From JANRKF01 sp964518725 (GTDB lineage: Bacteria; Pseudomonadota; Alphaproteobacteria; Rickettsiales; SXRF01): DNA of 64,000 nt. The notes below the pieces were generated by a model. It made no database searches. It worked only from the letters and a program-made list of their open reading frames with translations, and was not told where the DNA came from. The stretch lies in the NCBI GenBank assembly GCA_964518725.1, contig CAZFKP010000007.1, forward strand, positions 1-64,000. The letters run 5' to 3'. Numbering within the stretch: the stretch's first letter is position 1; each line of letters opens with the position of its first letter. Shown one piece after another: positions 34,387 to 43,030 of this stretch. Position numbers and translations under genes: made by a program.

Positions 34387-35518
34387 GCGCATCCTCATAC
34401 TCTGTATGGTTGGGGCATTCATTTATGTCGGCGCCTCGGCGCTCGTGTGGCTGTTGTCGAACAACACACCGGTGGGCATCCCTTACCGCACAGCTAAAAT
34501 CACCCGCGGTACCATTGCAGAACTAATCACTGCTACCGGCACCATCTCACCCGAAGAAGTTGTTACGGTCGGCACCCAGGTATCCGGTAAAATCACGGCA
34601 CTCCACGTCAAACTGAATGACGAAGTGAAGGAAGGTCAATTGCTGGCAGAAATCGATCCATCGATTCCCCTCACCCAGCTGAAGCAAAGCCAGGCATTCC
34701 TAGAAACCGCCACCCTGTCGCACGAACTCGCCAACCGCGATTACGAGCGGATTAAAACATTGCTGGCAAAAAACTATGTCGCCAAGATTGAGCTGGAACG
34801 GGCATGGCAAAACGTCGTTAATACCAAGAATAGTAAGGAATCGGCAAAAATACAGGTGGAACGCGACGAAGTGAATTTGGGATTCACCCGAGTGACATCT
34901 CCAATCGACGGGGTGATTATCGCACAGGAAGCCACCAGCGGCCAGACCGTCGCCTCGAACTTCCAGACGCCGAACCTGTTTAAAATCGCCAAAGACATGC
35001 GAGTGATGAAGATCGACATGAACGTGCCGGAATCCGACATCAGCAAAATTCACGAAGCCATGCCCGTGAAATTTACCGTCGATGCTTTCGAGAAACGTAC
35101 ATTTGACGGCCTTATAAAACGGATCGACCTGAACCCAAACAACCAGGGCGGTGTGGTGACTTATAACGTCGTAGTAACCGTAGAAAATAAAGACCGGGCG
35201 CTGTATCCGGGCATGACTGCAAACATTATCATTACTCTTTCAGAGACCAAGAACATTCTGAAAGTGCCGGCAGCAGCACTGCGTTTCACGCCACCCGTGG
35301 AATATACCAGCCCGCTCGCACGTATCCTAAGCGGCCAGCGCCAGAAAAAGGGTGCCGAATCTTACGATGGCCTTAGAATTTATGTTTGGCGCAATAGCCA
35401 GCTGACAATGGTTCCAATCCAGGTAGGCGTCAGCGACGATTTATATTTCGAGGTGGAAAGCGATCAGCTTAAAGAGGGTGATTTGGTTGTCACCGGCCTG
35501 CAGATCAGGGAGGAGTAG
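34373..35518 (+). CDS. macA: MacA/HlyD-type periplasmic adaptor
   Basis: A 381-residue membrane-fusion protein. One N-terminal membrane anchor (residues 5-27), then a split lipoyl domain (TGTISPEEVVTVGTQVSGKI and later GFTRVTSPIDGVIIAQEATSGQTV), a helical hairpin between them (residues about 95-165), and a β-barrel domain with LYPGMTANIIITLSE. It closely follows MacA organisation. It bridges the inner-membrane ABC pump to the TolC channel. Overlaps the channel gene by 14 bases and is followed 3 bases later by the ATPase gene. The symbol reflects type; the substrate (macrolide, peptide or lipid) is unknown. Confidence 0.88.
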   Translation: MKFVKRILILCMVGAFIYVGASALVWLLSNNTPVGIPYRTAKITRGTIAELITATGTISPEEVVTVGTQVSGKITALHVKLNDEVKEGQLLAEIDPSIPLTQLKQSQAFLETATLSHELANRDYERIKTLLAKNYVAKIELERAWQNVVNTKNSKESAKIQVERDEVNLGFTRVTSPIDGVIIAQEATSGQTVASNFQTPNLFKIAKDMRVMKIDMNVPESDISKIHEAMPVKFTVDAFEKRTFDGLIKRIDLNPNNQGGVVTYNVVVTVENKDRALYPGMTANIIITLSETKNILKVPAAALRFTPPVEYTSPLARILSGQRQKKGAESYDGLRIYVWRNSQLTMVPIQVGVSDDLYFEVESDQLKEGDLVVTGLQIREE

Positions 35519-35521
35519 CCC

Positions 35522-36214
35522 ATGGGCGCCGCCGTCATTGAAATGGAATCCATTGTCAAGGAATACGAGCAGGCCATTGGCACGACCACACGCGTTCTGA
35601 AAGGCGTAGACTTGCTGATTGAGGAAGGAGAATTCGTGGCCATCATGGGGCCATCCGGTTCCGGCAAAAGTACGCTGATGAATTTACTGGGCACCCTTGA
35701 CCGCCCGACTTCTGGCACGTATCGGCTGATTGGTGAAGACATCAACGATTACAATGAACGCGGGCTGGCGGAAGTACGCAACAAAGCCATCGGCTTTGTA
35801 TTCCAGGGATTCAACTTACTGCAACGCCGTACCATCATTGAAAATATCGCCCTGCCGCTGCGCTACGCCGGAATGAGCGGACGCGCCAGTATCGCACAGG
35901 CCGAAACCTACCTTGAGAAGGTAGGGCTTGCCACCCACCGCAACTACCTCCCTACCCAGCTTTCCGGGGGACAACAACAGCGCGTTGCCATCGCCCGCGC
36001 GCTGGCCGCCACCCCCAAATTAATTCTGGCCGACGAACCGACCGGGAACCTCGATAGTAAAACCAGCAAGGAAATCATGCAGCTGTTTTGCGCGCTGAAC
36101 GACGAAGGCATCACGATTGTATTAATTACGCACGAGCAGGACATTGCGCGATACGCGCAACGGCTGGTGCAGGTGAAAGACGGCGAGATCATCTATGACG
36201 GTCCGATGTATTAG
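35522..36214 (+). CDS. MacB/LolD-type ABC transporter ATPase
   Basis: A 230-residue nucleotide-binding subunit with Walker A GPSGSGKST (about residue 41), Q-loop FVFQGFNLL, signature LSGGQQQRVAIARAL, Walker B LILADEPTGNLD and H-loop VLITHEQD. The insertion NLLGTLDRPTSGTY is typical of the MacB/LolD branch. Unlike E. coli MacB, where ATPase and permease are one chain, here they are two genes (the permease starts 8 bases downstream). It would drive mechanotransmission across the periplasm rather than transport through its own membrane channel. Confidence 0.92.
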   Translation: MGAAVIEMESIVKEYEQAIGTTTRVLKGVDLLIEEGEFVAIMGPSGSGKSTLMNLLGTLDRPTSGTYRLIGEDINDYNERGLAEVRNKAIGFVFQGFNLLQRRTIIENIALPLRYAGMSGRASIAQAETYLEKVGLATHRNYLPTQLSGGQQQRVAIARALAATPKLILADEPTGNLDSKTSKEIMQLFCALNDEGITIVLITHEQDIARYAQRLVQVKDGEIIYDGPMY

Positions 36215-36222
36215 GAAATCAT

Positions 36223-37446
36223 ATGCAAGTTAGCGGCCTCCTTCATGAAGCATGGGTTTCGATTTCGGCAAGTCGCTTGCGGACGTTCCTTGCCATGCTC
36301 GGTATCGTGATCGGTGTCGGCTCGGTCGTGCTGATGGTCGCGATCGGTACCGGCAGCAGCCGGCAGGTAGAGGCCGCCATCAAACAACTTGGCACCAATT
36401 TGCTGATCATCACGCCAGGATCTAGCACCTCGAGTGGAACCGCCAGCCGTGGTTATTCACGCTTTGAGATCCGCGATTCACTGATTCTGTCACAGCTTCC
36501 CTCGGTAGCCTATGTTGCCGCATTCACCGATTTTAGGTCGTTCCAGGTGCGCTCTTCCTTCGGCAACACCAGCAGCTACGTACTCGGTACGACCTATGAC
36601 GGCATCCGCATCCGCAACTGGGGCTTTGAGGAAGGTAGTAGCTTCACCGATGACGATATCCAGAAAGGCACCCGCGTAGTGGTGCTTGGAAGCACGGTGG
36701 CCGAGAAACTGTTTTCCGACCGCAGCCCGATTGGGATGAATATCCAGATCAACTCCATCAACTTCCGGGTGATCGGTGTGCTGGCGGCAAAAGGCCAGTC
36801 ACTCGACGGACGCGACCAGGATAACGTGATCTTCATACCAATTACCACCGCACAGGCAAAATTATGGGGATTTTCTTACTGGCAAAGCATCGTGCAGACC
36901 ATCAACGTACAGACCATCTCGAAGAAATACCTGGCACGTGCTACCGAAGAAGTGCGCGAAACCATGCGCGAGCGACTCAAGCTCAAACCGACCGAGAGCG
37001 ACAACTTCACCATCACCAGCCTCACCTCCATTACCAAGGCGGCGAGCGACACCACCAAATCCATGTCGATCCTGCTCGCCTCCATCGCCTCGATTTCACT
37101 CGTGGTCGGCGGCATCGGCATCATGAACATCATGCTGGTCACCGTGTCGGAGCGCACGCGTGAAATCGGTATCCGCAAAGCTATCGGCGCCAGCGAACGC
37201 ATCATCCTCGCTCAGTTCCTGCTGGAAGCCATATTCATCGCCTGCGTCGGCAGCGTGCTTGGGCTAGGGCTGGGTTTCGGGCTCGGCATGGCAGGAAATG
37301 CCTACCTGGCAGTGCCGGTGTATTACAGCATGTGGTCGGTCGTTTCGGCATTGGCCGTTGCTTCAGGCGTGGGGATTATCAGCGGCCTTTACCCAGCTTA
37401 CAAAGCCGCCAAGCTGCAGCCCATCGAAGCGCTCCGGGTAGGATAG
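36223..37446 (+). CDS. MacB-type ABC permease (FtsX/MacB fold)
   Basis: A 407-residue inner-membrane subunit with the MacB fold: one N-terminal helix (RLRTFLAMLGIVIGVGSVVLMVAIGTG in parts), a large periplasmic domain of about 230 residues, then three helices at the C-terminus. Signatures GGIGIMNIMLVTVSERTREIGIRKAIGAS (split) and the ending LYPAYKAAKLQPIEALR are diagnostic. It forms the dimeric pump with the preceding ATPase and contacts the MacA-like adaptor. The stop lies just 2 bases before the 3' end of the convergent tmRNA gene. Confidence 0.92.
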   Translation: MQVSGLLHEAWVSISASRLRTFLAMLGIVIGVGSVVLMVAIGTGSSRQVEAAIKQLGTNLLIITPGSSTSSGTASRGYSRFEIRDSLILSQLPSVAYVAAFTDFRSFQVRSSFGNTSSYVLGTTYDGIRIRNWGFEEGSSFTDDDIQKGTRVVVLGSTVAEKLFSDRSPIGMNIQINSINFRVIGVLAAKGQSLDGRDQDNVIFIPITTAQAKLWGFSYWQSIVQTINVQTISKKYLARATEEVRETMRERLKLKPTESDNFTITSLTSITKAASDTTKSMSILLASIASISLVVGGIGIMNIMLVTVSERTREIGIRKAIGASERIILAQFLLEAIFIACVGSVLGLGLGFGLGMAGNAYLAVPVYYSMWSVVSALAVASGVGIISGLYPAYKAAKLQPIEALRVG

Positions 37447-37448
37447 TA

Positions 37449-37780
37449 GAACGGGTTTCTGTTACCCGGCACCCGTTCCAATGGCCGTGTTACGAGCTAG
37501 TGCTCGCGTGTGCCGTTAGGCAGCAGCGCGAACAGCTACGACTGCGTTGTCGTTAGCTGCAACAAATGCAACGTTATCGTTAGCATTTATGATTGTGACC
37601 TGGTTACGCCAGTATCATCACGGGCAAAAACAACACCTTTATTACGCTTGTCGAGTGCTAATTCGCCCCCGCCGAAACTCGCTGGTCTTGAGTGACCTTG
37701 GGTGGAGGCGCCGGGTTCCGCCCCCGGGTCCAATACGTCTATTCTGAGCTGCGTTTATCGCCATAGTCACCGAGGTGACG
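37449..37780 (-). ncRNA. ssrA: Two-piece (circularly permuted) tmRNA
   Basis: tmRNA rescues stalled ribosomes with SmpB. The permuted order of alphaproteobacteria is seen on the minus strand: acceptor piece first (about 37779-37700), a 29-base removed spacer (37671-37699), then the coding piece from 37670. The coding piece begins GGGGGCG (37670-37664), which pairs over 7 bp, with one G-U, with CGCCTCC at the acceptor 3' end (37710-37704). The D-like segment is GAATTAGCACTCGACA. The tag frame runs from GCT at 37584 to TAA at 37516: 22 residues with ANDN at 1-4 and again at 10-13, ending AAA. A hairpin (37449-37456/37471-37478) ends the gene. The 3' end reads ACCC instead of ACCA, so CCA must be trimmed and added, and the T-loop GGCGGAA is atypical. 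Confidence 0.9.
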
Positions 37781-37785
37781 CACCC

Positions 37786-37814
37786 ATTATAGGGAATTTT
37801 CCCCAGAGTTACAA
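37786..37814 (-). promoter_or_regulatory. Sigma-70 promoter of ssrA
   Basis: Minus strand -35 TTGTAA (37814-37809), 17-base spacer, perfect -10 TATAAT (37791-37786), placing the transcript start at about 37779, directly at the acceptor-piece sequence. Confidence 0.75.
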
Positions 37815-37883
37815 GTTGCCTGTTGCCTATTGGCTTTCGGCGGTGTTAATTATTGGAAATTCCTAACATTTGATGGTGCCATC

Positions 37884-38816
37884 ATGTCCCTTAACGCCCT
37901 GCAACAAGCTGAAATCGAACAACAACGTGGCCAGACACGCAGCACGATCCGCGATGTCGCACCGGCGCTTGAAGCTATGCTCTATAAGGCGATGCCGGTG
38001 CTCGACCATGGGTTTGTGCGGGTGATCGATTATATGGGCACCGATTCGGCGATTGTCCAGGCGGCACGGGTTTCCTACGGTGCCGGCACCAAGAAAGTGA
38101 GCGAAGATGCTGGGCTGATTAATTACCTGCTCCGCCATCGCCACACCACGCCGTTTGAAATGTGCGAAATCAAGTTCCACATCAAGCTGCCGATTTTTAT
38201 CGCCCGACAGTGGATCCGCCACCGCACGGCGAATGTGAACGAATATTCCGGTCGTTATTCGATCATGGATCGCGAGTTCTATATTCCGCAGCCGGAACAT
38301 TTGGCGGCGCAATCGAAGCAAAACCATCAGGGTCGCGGCGAAGTATTAGAAGGCGCCGAGGCGCAGCGCGTGCTGGAAATTTTGAAAGCCGATTCGGTGA
38401 ATGCCTACGCGCATTACGAAGAAATGCTGAACGCCGACGAAGCAGGCAACATCAAAGACGAAAACAGAAGCGGCCTCGCCCGCGAGCTGGCGCGCATGAA
38501 CTTACCAGTCAATTTTTACACCCAATGGTATTGGAAAATCGACTTGCATAATTTGATGCATTTCCTTTCCTTACGGGCCGATTCGCACGCGCAATATGAA
38601 ATCCGCGCCTATGCGGAGGTGATGCTGGAAGCCCTCAAAGCATGGGTTCCCATCACCTATCAAGCCTTCATGGATTACCGTGTTGGCGGCGCGCAATTCT
38701 CAGCCAAGGGTCTCGAAGTGGTGAAGCAAATGATCGCCGGAAAAGAAATGACGCAGGAAAATTCCGGCATGAGCAAACGGGAGTATGCGGAGTTGATGGC
38801 AACGCTAGGAAGATAA
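37884..38816 (+). CDS. thyX: ThyX, flavin-dependent thymidylate synthase
   Basis: Makes dTMP from dUMP using FAD and methylene-tetrahydrofolate, releasing tetrahydrofolate. The 310-residue protein carries the ThyX motif RHR-x7-S as RHRTANVNEYS (residues 112-122) followed by GRYS, preceded by TTPFEMCEIKFHIKLPIFIARQW (split). The active-site region HNLMHFLSLRAD is also present. It is slightly longer than average because of a 35-residue N-terminal extension. I use the ATG at 37884; upstream in-frame starts reach into the tmRNA promoter region. Neither a thyA nor a folate operon is nearby. Confidence 0.95.
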   Translation: MSLNALQQAEIEQQRGQTRSTIRDVAPALEAMLYKAMPVLDHGFVRVIDYMGTDSAIVQAARVSYGAGTKKVSEDAGLINYLLRHRHTTPFEMCEIKFHIKLPIFIARQWIRHRTANVNEYSGRYSIMDREFYIPQPEHLAAQSKQNHQGRGEVLEGAEAQRVLEILKADSVNAYAHYEEMLNADEAGNIKDENRSGLARELARMNLPVNFYTQWYWKIDLHNLMHFLSLRADSHAQYEIRAYAEVMLEALKAWVPITYQAFMDYRVGGAQFSAKGLEVVKQMIAGKEMTQENSGMSKREYAELMATLGR

Positions 38817-38901
38817 TATTACTGTTTTACAATGCGTTGCATCATAGGCGACTTGTGCCTTCTTTTCCTATATATTAATGATTCTCTAATAAAATAGGCG
38901 A

Positions 38902-40002
38902 ATGTTTATCCATCACCCACTACGCGACGATATCGCTCATCACACTCGTCCGCTAATCGCATTTCTTGCAGAGAAAATTCAAGAAGATTTTGGCCTGACG
39001 GTAAAAATGGCGCTTGAAAAAGAAGCGTTTGCTAAATTTGGCAATCTTACCGAGACGTCTTTTGGCAAACATGTTTCCGCTATTGATAATTATAGAAAAC
39101 GACATCACGCAAATATCGCCAAATTAATGCATCGCAATACCACTTACGACCCTATGGAGGCTTTTAAGGTAGAGGATGAGCAAGCTAAAGAGATCGAATT
39201 TAATCCAGCACCTACATCACCGCTTAGAGCGGTTGAAAGAGCCGACGCGCAGACTAATCGTATCGAGGCATTCACGGAACATTATGTGGACGCGGTCGAC
39301 AATATAGCAAACGCCCCGCATTATAACGAATCCACCAGAAAAGAAGCGCAAGAAACGGCGGAAGCGCTAAGAAGCTTCACGCAACATAATAATGTCAAAA
39401 GAATAAGCTACATACCTTACAGTGATGGTTACAAAGCGGGTCTCCATGTCAATTTCAGCCTGTGGAACGGCAATGACAATTTATTTTCTAACCTTGTATA
39501 TAGTAATGCGTTTGCAGAATATCTCGACCCATTACTCAGTCACGTCAATCGATGGGATACGATCATGATCGCCCCCACACCATCATGCTATGAGAGACTG
39601 CAAAACTCAGACGTCGGTACCTCTGAAGCGCTGTATCGTAAAAATGATGAGGATATAGATGATCGCAAACGCATGGAGTGGCGCACACCCTCAAATGCGG
39701 CACGACATGATTTGTCGACACTGATGATGCTCACAGCAATCTATGCCGCACTTAGCATGCAAAAAGAAGTTGTGCCAACAGCAGAGTTTTCTCAAGAATC
39801 CTGTAGCCTAAGCAGAGAAAAGGCATTGCGTGATTTCAAAACGCACAGCCCAACATTTGAACAATTGCATAAAATTGTAGGGATGGATCAGGCCATGATG
39901 CAACACGTTGCGGCTCTTAAAACTCAAGTCATCAAGGCCGCAGATAATCTTGCCTTGGATCAACCCAGCCTTGAACGGCAGATGGTTCAGCACTGGCGGT
40001 GA
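38902..40002 (+). CDS. Orphan protein with divergent glutamine-synthetase-like catalytic core
   Basis: A 366-residue protein without a clear name. Several stretches line up in order with the GS catalytic domain: LEKEAF with Glu39/Glu41 at the place of GS 'gpElEfF'; GLHVNFSLWNGNDNLF (His182) against 'GmHtHqSiWk.gk.LF'; PSCYERL (Arg232) against NSYKRL; and KRMEWRTPSNAARHDLSTLMML in two parts (Glu259, Arg261) against 'KRIEvRfPdpTANPYLafaAML'. The adenylylation Tyr loop and N-terminal β-grasp domain are missing. It is visibly more A/T-rich than its neighbours and has no operon partner, which suggests transfer. The ligase activity is unproven; it may be a pseudoenzyme or act on another amine. Confidence 0.55.
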   Translation: MFIHHPLRDDIAHHTRPLIAFLAEKIQEDFGLTVKMALEKEAFAKFGNLTETSFGKHVSAIDNYRKRHHANIAKLMHRNTTYDPMEAFKVEDEQAKEIEFNPAPTSPLRAVERADAQTNRIEAFTEHYVDAVDNIANAPHYNESTRKEAQETAEALRSFTQHNNVKRISYIPYSDGYKAGLHVNFSLWNGNDNLFSNLVYSNAFAEYLDPLLSHVNRWDTIMIAPTPSCYERLQNSDVGTSEALYRKNDEDIDDRKRMEWRTPSNAARHDLSTLMMLTAIYAALSMQKEVVPTAEFSQESCSLSREKALRDFKTHSPTFEQLHKIVGMDQAMMQHVAALKTQVIKAADNLALDQPSLERQMVQHWR

Positions 40003-40010
40003 TGAGACGT

Positions 40011-40667
40011 CTATTGTTCAAGCGTAATTGTCACCCGCTGGTTGCGCTGGCGGTTTTCCTCGATGTGATTGCCGCGGGCGTCGAGATTCGGCACTTTCGG
40101 ACGTGAATCACCATAGCCCACCGCCTTCAACCGGTTAGCGGGGAATCCCTGCTGGATAAAATAATCGGCGAGCTTGGCGGCGCGCACCGAAGACAGTTCC
40201 CAGTTGTTTTTATACAGGCCGGATTGCGGTGGCGTATCGTCAGTGTGGGACTCGACGGTAATGCTGTAGGTGGCAAGGTCAACTTCCTTAAGTGACGCAA
40301 GCATTTCGGCAAGCACCGGCAGCATTTGCGGTGCAATGTCGGCACCGCCACCATCAAAGAATCGCTGGGTGCCAAGCTCAATGCCAAGCCCGGTCGTTGT
40401 TCCGGTGACGGCCACATCGCGCTGCAGCGATCGTTTTTCCACCGTACTTTGCAATGAACGCGCCGCGCTAGTGAAAGGCGTTGTATACTCAACCGCACCA
40501 AATTTACCGGCCATGCCGTTGGCGATTTCCGTGATTTTATCTTCTTTTGGTTCGGAGACAGATACGAAAATAATGAAAAAACACAAAAGAAGCGTGATCA
40601 TGTCGGCATAGCTCATCAGCCAGGAATCGACATTCTCTTCATGCTTGGTGGCACGCTTGGGAATCAT
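40011..40667 (-). CDS. motB: MotB, flagellar stator protein
   Basis: A 218-residue stator subunit. The single membrane helix (residues 16-38) carries the proton-binding Asp22 in SYADMITLLLCFF, the equivalent of E. coli Asp32. The plug/linker follows, then a C-terminal OmpA-like peptidoglycan-binding domain (ITVESHTDDTPPQSGLYKNNWELSSVRAA in pieces; later RLKAVGYGDSRP and NRQRNQRVTI). It anchors the MotA/MotB complex to the wall. Overlaps motA by 4 bases (ATGA). Asp in this context indicates a proton- or sodium-driven motor; sequence alone does not decide which. Confidence 0.93.
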   Translation of the reverse strand: MIPKRATKHEENVDSWLMSYADMITLLLCFFIIFVSVSEPKEDKITEIANGMAGKFGAVEYTTPFTSAARSLQSTVEKRSLQRDVAVTGTTTGLGIELGTQRFFDGGGADIAPQMLPVLAEMLASLKEVDLATYSITVESHTDDTPPQSGLYKNNWELSSVRAAKLADYFIQQGFPANRLKAVGYGDSRPKVPNLDARGNHIEENRQRNQRVTITLEQ

Positions 40668-41521
40668 GCGCTCGCCTTTTCCGGCGCCGCATCTCCCGGT
40701 TTCTTCAGGTGCACTTCGAGGTTAAAGTGGTTTTGCGGATCAAGGAAACTGTTGAGCCTGTCTTGCATGTAGTGTGGTGTTTGTTTTTCAGAGAGCATGA
40801 CCAGCCCTTCGGTCATCAGGTAATTACGGAAGCGCATGATTTCTTCTTTCTGCATCAGCTTATCGGCAGCAGGCAGACAAATGAGCCGCGCCATGATGAT
40901 GCCGTACAGCGTGGCGAGCAACGCCACGGCAAGGCCGGTGCCGATATAGGCCATTTCGCCCTGGATATTCTGCAGCATAATCACCATGCCGACGAGTGTT
41001 CCCACCATGCCGAAGGCTGGTGCCGTCGCAGCCATGTTACGCAGCACCGTCACTGGTATGATGCGCCGCTCGAATTCAGTTTCGACCGCATTGTTCAGCA
41101 TGCTACGCACGGCATCCGGCTTATAGCCGCTTACCACCAGCCCCATGCCATAGCGCAGGAGCGGCTCCTTGATTTTATTACCCACCTCATCTTCCAAACC
41201 AACATAGCCACGCGCCTGCACGATATAGGACCACTTCATCAGGCGTAATATTTCAGAATTCATGCCCTCATGCGTGGCAAGCGGCTTCCTGAGCATATGC
41301 AGGATGGCGGCGAACGCCTGCTCCACGGAGGTGGAATTGTAGCTCATATAGGCATTGGCGATCGAGCCGCCGATGACGATCAAGAAGCCTTCCAGGCTCA
41401 AAAACGACAAGTAATTGTTCGTACCGTGGATAATGGCGCCCAAAATCAGCAAGAAACCAAAGATGGTTCCCGCCACAGTGGCGATAGACATATTTTTCAT
41501 GGTAGACCGCATGGTTTTCAT
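40664..41521 (-). CDS. motA: MotA, flagellar stator protein
   Basis: A stator subunit of about 285 residues with four membrane helices: two near the N-terminus (ATVAGTIFGFLLILGAII and GFLIVIGGSIANAYM) and two after the cytoplasmic loop (APAFGMVGTLVGMVIML and IGTGLAVALLATLYGII). The loop holds the charged rotor-contact region including ETEFERRIIPV. Several ATGs are close together (41521, 41512, 41500); 41521 has a GGGA just before it. The ATG region overlaps the divergent hydrolase gene's leader. No convincing flagellar promoter was seen here. Confidence 0.92.
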   Translation of the reverse strand: MKTMRSTMKNMSIATVAGTIFGFLLILGAIIHGTNNYLSFLSLEGFLIVIGGSIANAYMSYNSTSVEQAFAAILHMLRKPLATHEGMNSEILRLMKWSYIVQARGYVGLEDEVGNKIKEPLLRYGMGLVVSGYKPDAVRSMLNNAVETEFERRIIPVTVLRNMAATAPAFGMVGTLVGMVIMLQNIQGEMAYIGTGLAVALLATLYGIIMARLICLPAADKLMQKEEIMRFRNYLMTEGLVMLSEKQTPHYMQDRLNSFLDPQNHFNLEVHLKKPGDAAPEKASA

Positions 41522-41576
41522 ATTCCCATGTAAGCACTGATATGTTAAAAAAACCCTTATTTTTAGGAAACAAGCC

Positions 41577-42293
41577 ATGCCCCCGCGCCCGCCTGTCATC
41601 GGCATTACCCTCGATTACGAGGAAACCAAGAGCTATTCACAGATGCCGTGGTATGCGCTGCGTGAAAACTATTGCGCGAGCGTAAGCCGGTTAGGCGCGA
41701 TTCCCCTGCCCCTGCCGCATGAGGTCGAGCGCGTGGGCGATTACCTGCAACTGATTGACGGGTTGATGATTACCGGCGGGGCGTTTGATGTGTCACCCGC
41801 CCTGTACGGCGATGCGACCATGCATGAAAAAACCACCCTCAAGGAACGCCGCACCAAGTTTGAATGGGCGATCATGAAAGGCTGCGTCGAGGCTCAAAAG
41901 CCCATCCTCGGCATTTGCGGCGGCGAGCAGTTGCTCAATGTCATCTTAGGCGGCACGCTCATCCAGCATATCCCGGATTCGGTGCCGGGCGCGCTGGAGC
42001 ATGAGCAGAAAACCCCCCGTACCGAACCGGGACATGATGTCACCGTCAAAGAAGGTACGCTGCTACACCGTATTGTCGGGAAAAACATGGTGTCGGTCAA
42101 TACCGCCCACCATCAGGCCGTGGGGAAACCCGCACCCGGCATCATCGTCAACGCCACCACCACCGACGGGGTTATCGAGGGTATCGAACTGCCTTCCCAT
42201 CCGTTCTGCCTTGGGGTGCAATGGCACCCGGAATATCATGTGGATGCCGCCGATGGTTTGATTTTCGAGGCGTTCGTGAAAGCATGCCAATGA
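41577..42293 (+). CDS. Class I glutamine amidotransferase-like hydrolase (peptidase C26, PuuD type)
   Basis: A 238-residue gamma-glutamyl-gamma-aminobutyrate hydrolase-like enzyme. The nucleophile Cys lies in PILGICGGEQLLNVILGG, and the catalytic His-Glu in LGVQWHPEY. The GIT opening (VIGITLDYEE) and LMITGGAFDVSPALYG are typical of the family. PuuD cleaves gamma-glutamyl-GABA in putrescine use; no other puu gene is near, so the substrate may differ. It runs into the pseudouridine synthase gene with a 4-base ATGA overlap. Confidence 0.87.
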   Translation: MPPRPPVIGITLDYEETKSYSQMPWYALRENYCASVSRLGAIPLPLPHEVERVGDYLQLIDGLMITGGAFDVSPALYGDATMHEKTTLKERRTKFEWAIMKGCVEAQKPILGICGGEQLLNVILGGTLIQHIPDSVPGALEHEQKTPRTEPGHDVTVKEGTLLHRIVGKNMVSVNTAHHQAVGKPAPGIIVNATTTDGVIEGIELPSHPFCLGVQWHPEYHVDAADGLIFEAFVKACQ

Positions 42294-43030
42294 AAAAACC
42301 GGTTGTCACCTCCGCCCATCCCGGGGAACGTCTTGCCAAGCGCATGGCGCGGGGCGGCCTCTGCTCGCGCCGCGAGGCCGAACAATGGATCACAGCGGGC
42401 ATCGTCAAAGTCAACGGCAAGACGGTTGCTTCGCCTGCGTTCAACGTGACCGACGATGATATCATTGTCGTCGATGGCCAGACCATGGTAGAAAAAGAGC
42501 CGTCGCGCCTGTGGCTCTACCATAAACCGGCCGGGCTGGTAACAACCCACAAAGATCCGGAGGGGCGGCCAACCGTGTTTTCCGCCCTGCCCAAGGATAT
42601 GCCGCGGGTAGTTTCCGTCGGGCGGCTTGACCTCAATTCTGAAGGACTGCTGCTGCTTACCAATGATGGCGCGCTCGCCCGCAAACTCGAACTGCCGAGC
42701 AATGGCTGGATCCGCAAATACCGGGTGCGCGCCTATGGCGATATTTCCGCCGCCATGCTGGCGCAGATGAAAAAGGGCGTGGTGGCCGAAGGCGTGCATT
42801 ATGGCAGTGTTGAAGCCACAATCGATAGCAAACAGGGCGGCAACAGCTGGCTGACTGTCAGCCTGAAGGAAGGTAAAAACCGCGAAATCCGTAAAATCTT
42901 CGAGCATTTCGGCTGCAAGGTGAGCCGTTTGCTGCGGATTTCCTACGGCCCCTTCCTGCTCGGCAAGCTGGAGCGCGGCGAGGTAAAAGAGGTGCCGAAG
43001 AAAATGCTCGAATCGTTCGTGGGGAAATAA
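42290..43030 (+). CDS. RluB/RsuA-family rRNA pseudouridine synthase
   Basis: A 246-residue enzyme isomerising uridine in rRNA. An N-terminal S4 RNA-binding domain (AKRMARGGLCSRREAEQWITAG split) precedes the catalytic domain with the Asp-containing motif VSVGRLDLNSEGLLLLTNDG; the Asp in GRLD is the nucleophile. LYHKPAGLVTTHKDPEGRPTVF is split across loops, and GKNREIRKIFEHFG is the family C-terminal motif. The length fits RluB (23S U2605) in alphaproteobacteria. Start taken at the ATG overlapping the previous stop (42290); 42284 is an alternative. It ends in TAATG with rsmD. Confidence 0.9.
   Translation: MKKPVVTSAHPGERLAKRMARGGLCSRREAEQWITAGIVKVNGKTVASPAFNVTDDDIIVVDGQTMVEKEPSRLWLYHKPAGLVTTHKDPEGRPTVFSALPKDMPRVVSVGRLDLNSEGLLLLTNDGALARKLELPSNGWIRKYRVRAYGDISAAMLAQMKKGVVAEGVHYGSVEATIDSKQGGNSWLTVSLKEGKNREIRKIFEHFGCKVSRLLRISYGPFLLGKLERGEVKEVPKKMLESFVGK

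Noticed and set aside
37510..37747. Short open frames on the plus strand between macB-type permease and thyX
   Set aside because: They lie in the tmRNA gene, which explains the sequence fully.
41522..41576. Sigma-28 promoter for motAB
   Set aside because: A TAAA stretch is present but the spaced -10 does not match GCCGATAA.
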